Source of the DNA: Aphodosoma sp045631465
GTDB lineage: Bacteria > Bacteroidota > Bacteroidia > Bacteroidales > Paludibacteraceae
Reading direction: 5' to 3'
NCBI GenBank assembly: GCA_045631465.1
Contig: JAZQUV010000030.1
Coordinates: forward strand, 1-64,000
Length of the DNA stretch: 64,000 nucleotides
Shown: in pieces, positions 56,431 to 64,000 of the stretch
Layout: each line of letters starts with the position of its first letter
Position numbering within the stretch: position 1 is the first letter of the stretch
Made by a program: the position numbers and the translations under genes
Notes under the pieces: generated by a model
The model's database searches: none
What the model saw: the letters and a program-made list of their open reading frames with translations, nothing else
Told to the model about the DNA's origin: nothing

Positions 56431-59229
56431 CTACAGATATGGTGCTGTTGGACTTGTAGCATGGGCTTTAACTTCTTCTGGTGTACCTGTTGCAACAATT
56501 TCACCACCACATCGACCTGCTTCTGGTCCAAGGTCAATGAGATAATCAGCTTGACGCAACACATCGAGGTTATGCTCAATAACCACAACAGTATTACCAC
56601 GCGAAACAAGGCGTTGAAGCACATTCATAAGCACTTTGATATCTTCAAAATGAAGTCCCGTTGTTGGCTCATCGAGTATATACAGCGTATGACCTGTATC
56701 GCGTTTAGCCAATTCGGTTGCAAGTTTTATGCGTTGACTCTCTCCACCCGAGAGGGTTGTCGAACTCTGCCCAAGATGCACATATCCAAGTCCCACATCT
56801 TGCAAGGTTTGCAGTTTATGAACAAATGTTGGCATATTTTCAAAAAATTCAACTGCCTGATTGATAGTCATATCAAGCACATCGGCAATAGATTTTCCTT
56901 TGAATCGCACTTCAAGGGTCTCACGATTATATCGTTTACCTCCGCAGGCTTCGCAAGGCACATACACATCGGGCAGAAAGTTCATCTCTATCTTTTTCAT
57001 ACCATTACCCGAGCACACTTCACATCTACCGCCCTTAGCATTGAACGAAAATCTACCTGGCTTATAACCTCTAATCTTAGCCTCTGGCAATTCGGCAAAA
57101 AGCGTGCGTATATCATTGAATATACCTGTGTATGTAACCGGATTCGAACGTGGTGTGCGACCAATTGGCTCTTGATTTACTGTAACTACCTTGTCTATAT
57201 GCTCTATACCTTCAATTGAGTCGTAAGGCAGAGGCTCCTCTTTGCTACGATAAAAATGACGTGTAAGTATTGGGCGCAACGTGCCATTGATTAACGACGA
57301 TTTACCACTACCCGACACTCCTGCAATGCAAGTCAAAGTGCCAAGTGGAATCTCGAGCGTAACATTTTTGAGGTTATTGCCTCGTGCGCCGATAAGTCGC
57401 AAATGATGCCCATTGCCTTTGCGGCGTTCCGATGGAATGTCTATAGATGTTTTGCCCGACAGGTAACGCGCTGTAAGAGTGTTGGTCTTGAGCATCTCTT
57501 TGAACGTACCCTGAAAAACCACCTCACCGCCAAGGCGACCTGCGCCTGGTCCCATATCTACAATATAGTCGGCTGCTCGCATCATATCTTCATCGTGCTC
57601 CACTACTATAACCGAATTGCCCACATCGCGCAACTCTTTGAGCGAATTTATAAGGCGTATGTTGTCGCGCTGATGCAATCCAATACTTGGCTCGTCTAAT
57701 ATATAGAGCACGTTAACAAGTTGACTACCTATTTGAGTAGCAAGCCTAATACGCTGACTCTCTCCACCCGAAAGTGTTGCCGACGTACGCGAGAGCGACA
57801 AATATCCCAATCCCACATCAAGCAGAAATTTAAGTCGCGAACGAATCTCCTTGATAATTTCGGCACCTATTTGGCGTTGACGCGAATCCATCAACTCATC
57901 CACCGTTTCCAACCAATCAAATAGCTCATCGAGTTGCATATTCGACAATTCTGCAATATTCTTGTCGGCAATACGATAACTAAGTGCCTCCTTGTTCAAT
58001 CGCGTACCATTACAATGAGGACACACAACTGGAGTATAAAAACTATCTGCCCAACGCTGCTCGGTCGACGTGCCATCTTCTTGTTGCAGAGATATATAAT
58101 GCACAAGTCCCTCATAGCGAGTTCTGAAGTTGGTGTCGTTGCCAATAGCCGAATTAGAGATAAGTAGTTCATCGGTCGTACCATTAAGTATCTCATCAAG
58201 ACCCTCTTCCGGTATTTCTGCAATTGGTGTTTTGGTTGTGAACCCATATTTATCACCGATAGCACTAATTTGCCAGAATATCATCGAACTCTTCTCTTTG
58301 CCAAGAGGCGCAATACCACCAGCAGCAATAGACAACGAGCGGTCGGGTATAATCTTGTCAAAATCTATTTGATTTATAGTGCCAAGTCCTTTACAGTGGG
58401 GGCAAGCTCCTTTCGGAGTGTTAAACGAAAAATTATGAGGAGCCGGCTCATTATAGGCAAGTCCTGTCACAGGGTCCATCAAATGTCGCGAGAGGAATCG
58501 AGTCTGTTCACCATCACGAGTAAGTATCATCATGATGCCCTCACCCATATTCATTGTTTTTTCAATACTCTTTTTCAGGCGATCAACATCTTTTTCTCGA
58601 ACAACAAGTTTGTCCACCACCACCTCAACATCGTGATTATGATAGCGATCAAGCTTCATACCGGCATATATCTCCTGCATCACACCATCCACCCTCACAT
58701 TAGGGTATCCCTTTTTCCTAATACTCTCAAACAACTCTTTATAATGCCCCTTACGATTTCGCACAACAGGCGCAAGCAAATATATAGCTTGATTATTATA
58801 GTCCGCAAGTATAAGATTGAGTATCTGTTCGTCGGAATACTTAATCATCGGCTGACCCGAAATATAGCTATAGGCTGTAGCAGCTCGAGCATAAAGAAGA
58901 CGCAAAAAGTCATAAATTTCTGTCACAGTGCCCACAGTCGAACGCGGATTTTTATTGGTTGTTTTCTGCTCTATGGCAATCACAGGACTAAGCCCAGTAA
59001 TTTCATCAATATCTGGTCGCTCAATATTACCAATAAAGTGGCGCGCATACGCCGAGAATGTTTCTATATAACGACGCTGACCTTCAGCATATATAGTGTC
59101 AAAGGCAAGAGATGATTTACCCGAACCACTAAGCCCCGTAACAACAGTCAAGGCATTACGCGGAATGCTCACATCAATGTTTTTAAGATTGTGCACTCGG
59201 GCACCAAGAAGATTTATTTTCGAATTCAT
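56431..59229 (-). CDS. uvrA: UvrABC excinuclease subunit A
   Basis: 932 residues; damage-sensing ATPase of nucleotide excision repair. Two ABC modules: Walker A GLSGSGKSSLAFDTIY and GVSGSGKSSLING, signature motifs LSGGESQRIRLA and LSGGESQRIKLA, Walker B YILDEPSIGLH and YILDEPTTGLH. Zinc-binding cysteines CPHCKG / CPHCNG and CEVCSGNGM...CEACGG. The start MNSKINLLGARVHNLKNIDV at 59229 matches the family. Its predicted transcription start falls in a large palindrome (59269-59307). Confidence 0.97.
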   Translation of the reverse strand: MNSKINLLGARVHNLKNIDVSIPRNALTVVTGLSGSGKSSLAFDTIYAEGQRRYIETFSAYARHFIGNIERPDIDEITGLSPVIAIEQKTTNKNPRSTVGTVTEIYDFLRLLYARAATAYSYISGQPMIKYSDEQILNLILADYNNQAIYLLAPVVRNRKGHYKELFESIRKKGYPNVRVDGVMQEIYAGMKLDRYHNHDVEVVVDKLVVREKDVDRLKKSIEKTMNMGEGIMMILTRDGEQTRFLSRHLMDPVTGLAYNEPAPHNFSFNTPKGACPHCKGLGTINQIDFDKIIPDRSLSIAAGGIAPLGKEKSSMIFWQISAIGDKYGFTTKTPIAEIPEEGLDEILNGTTDELLISNSAIGNDTNFRTRYEGLVHYISLQQEDGTSTEQRWADSFYTPVVCPHCNGTRLNKEALSYRIADKNIAELSNMQLDELFDWLETVDELMDSRQRQIGAEIIKEIRSRLKFLLDVGLGYLSLSRTSATLSGGESQRIRLATQIGSQLVNVLYILDEPSIGLHQRDNIRLINSLKELRDVGNSVIVVEHDEDMMRAADYIVDMGPGAGRLGGEVVFQGTFKEMLKTNTLTARYLSGKTSIDIPSERRKGNGHHLRLIGARGNNLKNVTLEIPLGTLTCIAGVSGSGKSSLINGTLRPILTRHFYRSKEEPLPYDSIEGIEHIDKVVTVNQEPIGRTPRSNPVTYTGIFNDIRTLFAELPEAKIRGYKPGRFSFNAKGGRCEVCSGNGMKKIEMNFLPDVYVPCEACGGKRYNRETLEVRFKGKSIADVLDMTINQAVEFFENMPTFVHKLQTLQDVGLGYVHLGQSSTTLSGGESQRIKLATELAKRDTGHTLYILDEPTTGLHFEDIKVLMNVLQRLVSRGNTVVVIEHNLDVLRQADYLIDLGPEAGRCGGEIVATGTPEEVKAHATSPTAPYL

Positions 59230-59589
59230 ATATGATATAATAGCACATTTTCGCAAATTATCATTTTCGCAAACTAGAATCTAGTTCGAAACTAGATTCT
59301 AGTTTGCAAAGTTACAAAAAAAAGTGGAAAACAGAGAAAATTTAGAATAATATGCTAAAAAATAGAATCTTTTTATAATTTTATATTGAATATTAAGCGG
59401 TTTTTGTTTTTTACTAACACAAATATTTCACCAACACGAAACCACACAAAACAATTTAACCACAAAGTAATCAGGCAATTAAACCCACAAGCAAGTTTAA
59501 TATTAAAAAAAACACGAAAAAGTTGTGTTATGTAAAAAAAAATGTGTACATTTGCGGAGTTAAATTCGCCTTAAAATAAGCAATATATT
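59230..59589. other. Divergent promoter region between uvrA and the TonB-like gene
   Basis: Contains the palindrome at 59269-59307, a minus-strand TAACTTTG (59307-59314) for uvrA, an A/T-rich stretch with no visible feature (59320-59520), and a plus-strand promoter with TTGT (59522-59525) and TACATTTG (59547-59554), 21 bp apart, for the TonB-like gene. Confidence 0.75.
59269..59307. promoter_or_regulatory. 39-bp palindrome at the uvrA transcription start
   Basis: GCAAACTAGAATCTAGTT, CGAA, ACTAGATTCTAGTTTGC: near-perfect inverted repeat, itself containing inner palindromes CTAGATTCTAG-like. It begins exactly where the -7 box ends, so it would be a protein-binding operator or the 5' hairpin of the mRNA. 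No LexA-type box was recognised. Confidence 0.6.
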
Positions 59590-60276
59590 ATGGAAATTAA
59601 AAAATCACCAAAAGCTAATTTGGAAGACAAAAGATTTACATTTGTCTTAATGGGGTTGGTTGCAGCGTTTTGTATCTTGTATACAGCGTTCGAATGGAAT
59701 CAACGCGAAATCACTATTCACGAAGCAGTAAATGAAGATTTTCTTATCGAAGATGAGATTCAAATCGACCAAACATTCCAAGACGAAACACCTCCACCAC
59801 CTCCTGCACCAGAAGAAGTGCCTGAAGTAATCGAAGAGATTAAAATCGTAGAAGATGACGTACAAACAGAAGAGGTTAATTTCTCAACAGAAGATACAAA
59901 AGAAGCTGTAGAAATTCAACAAGTAGTTATCGAGGAAGACGAACCTGAAGAAGAAATCGAAGAGGTATTTATGGTCGTAGAAGAAATGCCAGAGTTCCCT
60001 GGTGGTATGGCTAAATTGATGAAATACTTCTCAGACAACGTGCGTTATCCAGTCGTAGCTGCCGAAAACGGCATCCAAGGTCGTGTAATCTGCCAATTCA
60101 CAGTTTGGAAAGATGGCACTATCCGCGACATCGTTGTTGTTCGTGGTGTCGACAAATCTTTGGACAAAGAAGCTGTTCGTTTGATTGAAAACATGCCTAA
60201 CTGGAAACCAGGCAAACAACGCGGCAAAGCCGTATCTTGTAAATACACAGTGCCTGTATCATTCCGTTTGCAATAA
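59590..60276 (+). CDS. TonB-like energy transducer
   Basis: 228 residues: one N-terminal membrane segment (FTFVLMGLVAAFCILYTAF), a Pro/Glu-rich periplasmic stretch (ETPPPPPAPEEVPEVIEE ... EDDEPEEEIEE), then a TonB C-terminal domain: MPEFPGGMAKLMKYFSDNVRYP, GIQGRVICQFTVWKDGTIRDIVVVRG and a final beta strand with NWKPGKQRGKAVSCKYTVPVSF. It transmits the proton-motive force to outer-membrane receptors. The acidic, not basic, linker is notable compared with proteobacterial TonB. Terminator directly downstream. Confidence 0.92.
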   Translation: MEIKKSPKANLEDKRFTFVLMGLVAAFCILYTAFEWNQREITIHEAVNEDFLIEDEIQIDQTFQDETPPPPPAPEEVPEVIEEIKIVEDDVQTEEVNFSTEDTKEAVEIQQVVIEEDEPEEEIEEVFMVVEEMPEFPGGMAKLMKYFSDNVRYPVVAAENGIQGRVICQFTVWKDGTIRDIVVVRGVDKSLDKEAVRLIENMPNWKPGKQRGKAVSCKYTVPVSFRLQ

Positions 60277-60300
60277 ACTCTGTTCTATTATCTAAATACA

Positions 60301-60340
60301 AGCAGCAAGTCTCATACACGAGGCTTGCTGCTTTTTTTTG
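60301..60340 (+). terminator. Terminator after the TonB-like gene
   Basis: Stem AGCAGCAAG(T)CTC / GAG(G)CTTGCTGCT followed by eight T. Confidence 0.9.
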
Positions 60341-61293
60341 CACCCCATCCCCTCCCCAAAAAACACTCGCGCAGCGAGTAAAAAATCTGTGAAAAAAATT
60401 CAAATCCGGAAGGCACGCGAAGCGTAAATTCCGTGATATCCGTGCATTCCGTGAGAGAAAAAGAAAACTTCCGTGTGAAACAACAACTCCGAAGGAGTAA
60501 AATCTGTGGAAATCTCGAGAGCGACTTCTTGCGCAGCAAGAGAGCGAATCGTTAAATCCGGAAGGTAAAAAATCTTTTCAATCTGTGCAATCTGTGGGAG
60601 ATAAAAATCCGTGCATTCCGTGCATTCCGTGTGAAATAAAAGAAAATTCCGTGAGAAAAAAGAAAATTCCGTGAGAGAAAAAAAAGAAAGTTCCGTGAGC
60701 GAACAACAACTCCAAAGGAGTAAAATCTGTGTCATCCGTAGAGCAATGTTTTAGACGCAGTCTAAAACGAGCGAATTTTGTTATAAGCGAGAGCAAAAAA
60801 CAAATTTATTTGGGTTATGCCGAGTGAAAACAAAATCACGAGCAAAGCGAGTAATCGAAGAAAAAGAAGAATTAAAATCAGAGTTATCTGTGTTATCTGT
60901 GGGAGATAACTCAAATCTGGAAGGCACGCGAAGCGTCATTTCCGTGCATTCCGTGCATTCCGTGAGAGAAAAAAACAAATCCGTGAGCGAAAAAGAAAAT
61001 TCCCTGTGAAACAACAACTCCGAAGGAGTAAAATCTGTGTCATCCGTAGAGCAATGTTTTAGACGCAGTCTAAAACGAGCGAATTTTGTTATAAACGAGA
61101 GCAGAAACCAAATTTATTTGGGTTATGCCGAGTGAAAACAAAATCTTGATAAAAATCGTTAAATCCGGAAGGTAAAAAATCATTTTAATCTGTGTAATCT
61201 GTGGGAGATAAAAATCCGTGAATTCCGTGAATTCCGTGTGAAATAAAAAAACTTCCGTGAGAGAAAAAACAATTCCGTGTGAAACAAAAAAAA

Positions 61294-61323
61294 ACACCCC
61301 TCGCACACAAAAGTGCAAGGGGT
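61294..61323 (-). terminator. Terminator-like hairpin in the repeat tract
   Basis: Stem ACCCCTCGCAC / GTGCAAGGGGT with a six-base loop; on the minus strand it ends in a run of T. It is 280 bp beyond rplS, so either read-through or an unseen RNA would end here. Confidence 0.65.
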
Positions 61324-61429
61324 ATCTTTCTCATATTTTGCGCTACGCACAAAATCCAGTTCTACTGTTTTAGTCAGCCCTCTATTAACCGCGTTTTTTG
61401 CTCCGCACAAAACGCTCTCACTCGGCAAA

Positions 61430-61594
61430 CAAACACGGAAACAAGATTTATTTGTTCCGAACAAATACAAATATTCGTTCCGAACAAATACAAAAAAAAT
61501 TAAAAGGACTCAACTTCCAAATAAATTTGGGGTTGAGTCCTTTTAATTTTTTTTATTTTGCGCTCGCGCAAAATCTTGTTTCCGCGTTTGTTTG
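61430..61594. repeat. 24-bp inverted repeats around the rplS terminator
   Basis: CAAACAAACACGGAAACAAG (61430-61449, plus ATTT) and its inverse at 61571-61594 (one mismatch) enclose the terminator and another palindrome ATTTTGCG / CGCAAAAT (61555-61574). In addition ATTAACCGCGTTTTT at 61384-61398 repeats the end of the rplS gene (61601-61615). Confidence 0.8.
61502..61549 (-). terminator. Terminator after rplS
   Basis: Stem AAAAGGACTCAAC / GTTGAGTCCTTTT with a 17-nt loop, followed on the minus strand by A/T-rich bases. Confidence 0.85.
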
Positions 61595-61601
61595 CTCTCG
61601 A

Positions 61602-61949
61602 TTAACCGCGTTTTTCAGCGATACGAGCAGCTTTACCAGTAAGATTACGGAGGTAGTACAATTTAGCACGGCGTACTTTACCAATTTTGTTCACTTCGAT
61701 TTTGTCGATGAATGGAGAGTTCATAGGGAAGATACGTTCTACACCTACGTTGTCTGACATTTTACGAACAGTGAAACGTTTTGTTGCACCGTGACCAGTG
61801 ATTTTAATCACAACACCACGATAACGTTGAATACGCTCTTTGTTACCCTCTTTAATACGGTAATCTACTGTAATAGTGTCTCCACTTTTGAATTTTGGGA
61901 GATTGTTCTCTACTGCAAAAGCTTGTTCTGCAATTTTAATAAAATCCAT
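61602..61949 (-). CDS. rplS: 50S ribosomal protein L19
   Basis: 115 residues, with FKSGDTITVDYRIKEGNKERIQRYRGVVI and ERIFPMNSPFIDKIEVNKIGKVRRAKLYYLRNLTGKAARIAEK, standard L19. It lies at the subunit interface of the ribosome. The start MDFIKIAEQAFAVENNLP at 61949 is the family start; the frame upstream is leader. A TAACTTTG box on the minus strand (62034-62041) gives a leader of about 75 nt containing a small hairpin CCTCTGGTGAGG. Confidence 0.97.
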   Translation of the reverse strand: MDFIKIAEQAFAVENNLPKFKSGDTITVDYRIKEGNKERIQRYRGVVIKITGHGATKRFTVRKMSDNVGVERIFPMNSPFIDKIEVNKIGKVRRAKLYYLRNLTGKAARIAEKRG

Positions 61950-62033
61950 TGTCAATGAATGATTTAAGAGTAAATAATTATGCAGCATTCGCGGGGGTCA
62001 CTATTCCTCACCAGAGGCTACACATAACGAGCG

Positions 62034-62041
62034 CAAAGTTA
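62034..62041 (-). promoter_or_regulatory. -7 box of rplS
   Basis: TAACTTTG on the minus strand, followed by CGCTCG. Confidence 0.65.
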
Positions 62042-62096
62042 CAACATTTTTTTCATTCCCACAACAGTTCAACCACATTTTTTCACCCCCCCCCAC

Positions 62097-63485
62097 TCAC
62101 TTAGGTTCCATTCTTTTACAAATATACATTCTCACAATCTTCACAATCTCTTTATTTATCGGCACTGCACCCTTCGCTTTAATATTCAACGTGCGCTGAA
62201 TTATCGACTTCCGATTATAATAATATCTCGACGAAATATTCAGCATCGAGCACACCGCATCCTTGTCGCAATCCATAAACATCAGCCATATCACAGCCAA
62301 ATCAGTCTTAGTCAACGACGGATAATCCTCCTGCAAAGCCTTCAAATTCATATTTGCATCTGCGAATATCGTCTCTCTATGCAACTCATAACCCTTTCTA
62401 TACTCCTCAAACAAAGTGCTAAATCGCTCCTTACGTTGCACCACCTCTTTTTCCAGCGCATTTATGTTTCTTCTATATCTGCTTATCACCACAAAAGCCA
62501 CCACCATCACCGCCATCACCACTAGCAACACCAAATTATAAACCCTCATCAACCTCACCCTCTCTTTCTCCCTCTGCAACTCCACATTCAGCAAGTCATA
62601 CTCCGCATTTATCGCCCCAAGGCGTTGACTGAGCATAAACAAATAATCCTCCATAAGCGTTTTATGTGCCACACTCCAACTTTCACAAGCTTCTTCATAT
62701 TCTCCCAACATAGTTAATCTTTGCGAATTATAAAGATTAAAGTCTGCCTTAAAATCCTTATTCCTACCCACATGTTCTATATATTCCCAAGCACTATCTG
62801 GTTCCCCCTTTCTCAAATAAGCCTCAGCCAATATACGTGCATGTCCAGTATAGCGAATACTATCATAACAAGGCTTGGCGTATGCTATTATCGTGTCAGG
62901 CTCCAACTCATCTTTGTGCCACCAAGCATATTTGCATTTTGCTACCATATCACCCCAATCATCAAAACATTCAAGGCTCTTTTCTAAATAATATCGTGCC
63001 GAATCCCCCTTTGTCAACAAACTCAGGTCCATATATGAATAAGGTAATCTGCGCAAATTATTATGCTCCAAATTCTTCTCCAAAGCTTTTCGTGTATAAT
63101 TTAATGCAAGAGTAGTATCAGTAGTCATTGTATTTTTTGCAATATAAGCATAAACAAACGATGACATAGAATCACAATACTGCAGATTCACCTCTGCCTT
63201 CTTCAAATGTACCAAGGACCTATCATAATCCCCTGCTGCAAACAATTTATAACCAATCATTGCATTACACTCACATAGTTTTCCCCATTCTCTATTCTTT
63301 TCATACACCAATGCACTATTCTCCAACGCCTCCACATCTATCCCTTCTTCGCTCTGTTTTCGTCCCGACTCCAATGCCTTTATTAGCACATAATCCTCTT
63401 TCATGTCCAACGCATCTTTCTTCTCGCACGATGCACACACAGCCAATAATACAACTGCTATTATCCAACAATTTTTCATATTCAT
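62097..63485 (-). CDS. Membrane-anchored TPR protein with C-terminal helix-turn-helix-like region
   Basis: 462 residues (alternative start at 63479). It has a lipobox-like CASC (Cys20), about seven TPR-type helix pairs (residues 35-300), one membrane segment (LVLLVVMAVMVVAFVVISRY, about 315-336), a coiled coil (LEKEVVQRKERFSTLFEEYRKG), and a C-terminal region YPSLTKTDLAVIWLMFMDCDKDAVCSMLN that looks like a LuxR/HTH-type recognition unit. Such proteins occur next to outer-membrane or signalling genes in Bacteroidetes and may be membrane-bound regulators with a periplasmic sensor. The leader carries half of hairpin element A directly after a TAATTTTG box. Confidence 0.75.
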   Translation of the reverse strand: MNMKNCWIIAVVLLAVCASCEKKDALDMKEDYVLIKALESGRKQSEEGIDVEALENSALVYEKNREWGKLCECNAMIGYKLFAAGDYDRSLVHLKKAEVNLQYCDSMSSFVYAYIAKNTMTTDTTLALNYTRKALEKNLEHNNLRRLPYSYMDLSLLTKGDSARYYLEKSLECFDDWGDMVAKCKYAWWHKDELEPDTIIAYAKPCYDSIRYTGHARILAEAYLRKGEPDSAWEYIEHVGRNKDFKADFNLYNSQRLTMLGEYEEACESWSVAHKTLMEDYLFMLSQRLGAINAEYDLLNVELQREKERVRLMRVYNLVLLVVMAVMVVAFVVISRYRRNINALEKEVVQRKERFSTLFEEYRKGYELHRETIFADANMNLKALQEDYPSLTKTDLAVIWLMFMDCDKDAVCSMLNISSRYYYNRKSIIQRTLNIKAKGAVPINKEIVKIVRMYICKRMEPK

Positions 63486-63499
63486 ATCTTGTTATTTTT

Positions 63500-63548
63500 T
63501 AGATTCCCGAGGTGAAGCCTCACCTCGCATATTTCATCTGCAAAATTA
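63500..63548 (-). promoter_or_regulatory. Promoter and leader of the TPR regulator gene (hairpin element A, copy 3)
   Basis: On the minus strand TAATTTTG (63541-63548) is followed by CAGATGAAATATG and the hairpin CGAGGTGA / TCACCTCG (63508-63527), then GGAATCTAAAA. It matches 1580-1630 (TTTGCAAATTAAATTTACGA, AGTGAGGCTACACCTCGG, AATCTAAAA) at roughly four of five positions. Confidence 0.6.
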
Positions 63549-63593
63549 CTAAAATATTCACGATAACTCAACATTTCACCACCCCTAAAATCA

Positions 63594-63698
63594 TTTTGTG
63601 ATATATCACAAAATTCACTTTCCCATAACACATTGATTTACAACAACCAACACACCCTACATCACATCCCCCAAAATAGCGTTTTGTGATATCACAAA
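63594..63698. promoter_or_regulatory. Two palindromic operator candidates
   Basis: TTTTGTGATATATCACAAAA (63594-63613) and TTTGTGATATCACAAA (63683-63698). The second ends where the candidate -33 element of the downstream gene begins. They resemble TGTGA/TCACA sites of the CRP family but with shorter spacers. Confidence 0.6.
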
Positions 63699-63730
63699 TT
63701 TGGTCATATCGAATAAACTCCCTACATTTG
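63699..63730 (+). promoter_or_regulatory. Promoter of the barrel protein gene
   Basis: TTTG (63699-63702) and TACATTTG (63723-63730), 20 bp apart; the leader to 63781 is about 45 nt. Confidence 0.6.
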
Positions 63731-63780
63731 CCCCAGATTATCAAACACACATTCGTCAAACCATTTAAACCCCGAAAACT

Positions 63781-64000
63781 ATGAAAAAGAAAATCATTTT
63801 CAGCCTTACTGCATTATTACTTTCATGCAGTTTCATATTCGCACAAACCTCTGAAACAAAAGAAAAAATTAGATTTAATCTAAGATGTGGATTTGGTGGC
63901 AATTATTCTATTGCTTGTGCTGAATTTGGTTTAACTGAGAATATTGGAGCATATACAGAAATCAACTTAAGTGAAAAATACAAAGGTTGGAAATTTAATA
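63781..64000 (+). CDS. Outer-membrane beta-barrel protein, partial
   Basis: 73 visible residues before the right edge. Signal peptide MKKKIIFSLTALLLSCSFIF with cleavage after FAQ. The mature start (KIRFNLRCGFGGNYSIACAE...GLTENIGAYTEINLSEKYKGW) has the alternating pattern of barrel strands. It lies opposite the TPR regulator and behind two palindromic sites, so it may be that regulator's target. Confidence 0.7.
   Translation, partial: MKKKIIFSLTALLLSCSFIFAQTSETKEKIRFNLRCGFGGNYSIACAEFGLTENIGAYTEINLSEKYKGWKFN

Larger units (their letters stand above)
60341..61601. repeat. 1.26 kb repeat-rich, gene-free tract
   Basis: Filled with ATTCCGTG-type words (TCCGTGCATTCCGTGCATTC near 60610 and 60945), AATCTGTG words, and GAGAAAAAGAAAA spacers. 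A 134-bp segment (60703-60836) is repeated at 61011-61145 with about six differences, period 308 bp. Each copy contains the palindrome GTTTTAGACGCAGTCTAAAAC and a copy of hairpin element B (60775-60836, 61083-61144). Minus-strand frames here translate the repeats and are not genes. Confidence 0.9.

Noticed and set aside
57130..57160. tRNA-like word GATTCGAAC
   Set aside because: It is inside uvrA and no cloverleaf can be drawn; no tRNA gene was found in the window.
60312..61470. Several minus-strand frames of 70-110 residues
   Set aside because: They translate ATTCCGTG and GAGAAAAAG repeats (FSLTE, HGMHG strings); no start context or conserved domain.
63594..63698. CRP/FNR binding sites
   Set aside because: Half-sites TGTGA/TCACA match but spacers are 4 and 2 bases instead of 6, so a CRP-family assignment is not supported; kept as generic operators.

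Overview
The window looks like a chromosomal segment of an anaerobic member of the Bacteroidales. The evidence is the recurrent Bacteroidetes -7 box TAnnTTTG (usually TATCTTTG or TAACTTTG) just upstream of many genes, the near absence of Shine-Dalgarno sequences, a RprX/RprY-type two-component system, GldG, a probable type IX secretion C-terminal signal, an Omp28-type lipoprotein, a group-B type [FeFe]-hydrogenase and ATP-dependent PEP carboxykinase. I cannot assign a genus. No rRNA or tRNA gene and no CRISPR array was seen.

Layout. 1-3.4 kb is an AT-rich accessory stretch: the N-terminal part of a radical SAM gene running off the left edge, about 1 kb of non-coding DNA with mobile-element debris, and an AAA/DUF4143 ATPase flanked by perfect 64-bp direct repeats. 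3.4-6.8 kb: DUF2148 protein, CorA, RsmA/KsgA, GtrA family. 6.8-10.3 kb: LPG-synthase-like membrane protein, RprX/RprY. 10.5-19.7 kb: pckA, a secreted carbohydrate-binding protein, hutH-hutU, Omp28 lipoprotein. 19.9-21.7 kb: rpsO, then a degraded island with small genes and a truncated IS1595 transposase. 21.7-32.2 kb: polA, hydrogenase, CAP protein, ileS, class II aldolase. 32.3-41 kb is a mostly minus-strand run (barrel protein, LemA, TPM protein, FKBP, membrane protein, nfo, gldG, YqaE, PgpH). 41.2-50.7 kb is a plus-strand run (lipoprotein, rnr, C_GCAxxG_C_C protein, dtd, deoC, VanZ, dprA, Ig-like lipoprotein, sigma-54 activator). 50.7-64 kb: AmpG-like transporter, SpoIID-like protein and DUF4922 protein (probable cell-wall recycling group), hutI, uvrA, a TonB-like protein, a 1.3 kb repeat tract, rplS, a TPR/HTH membrane regulator and the start of a divergent barrel gene.

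How genes work together. hutH, hutU and the distant hutI cover the first three steps of histidine degradation. pckA and fructose-bisphosphate aldolase serve central carbon flow, deoC deoxyribose catabolism. uvrA, polA, nfo and dprA handle DNA repair or uptake.

The most unusual feature is repetitive DNA. Short-period oligonucleotide repeats of several sequence families fill gene boundaries and also lie in frame inside genes: four patches in polA, a composite insert in the DUF2148 gene, and the hydrophobic core of a signal peptide at 33 kb. Two further families of hairpin-forming elements (called A and B here) sit in 5' leaders immediately downstream of -7 boxes or in repeat tracts. A third (C) is a long hairpin after the carbohydrate-binding protein gene. 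These, with the repeat-flanked ATPase cassette, are the best candidates for undescribed biology.
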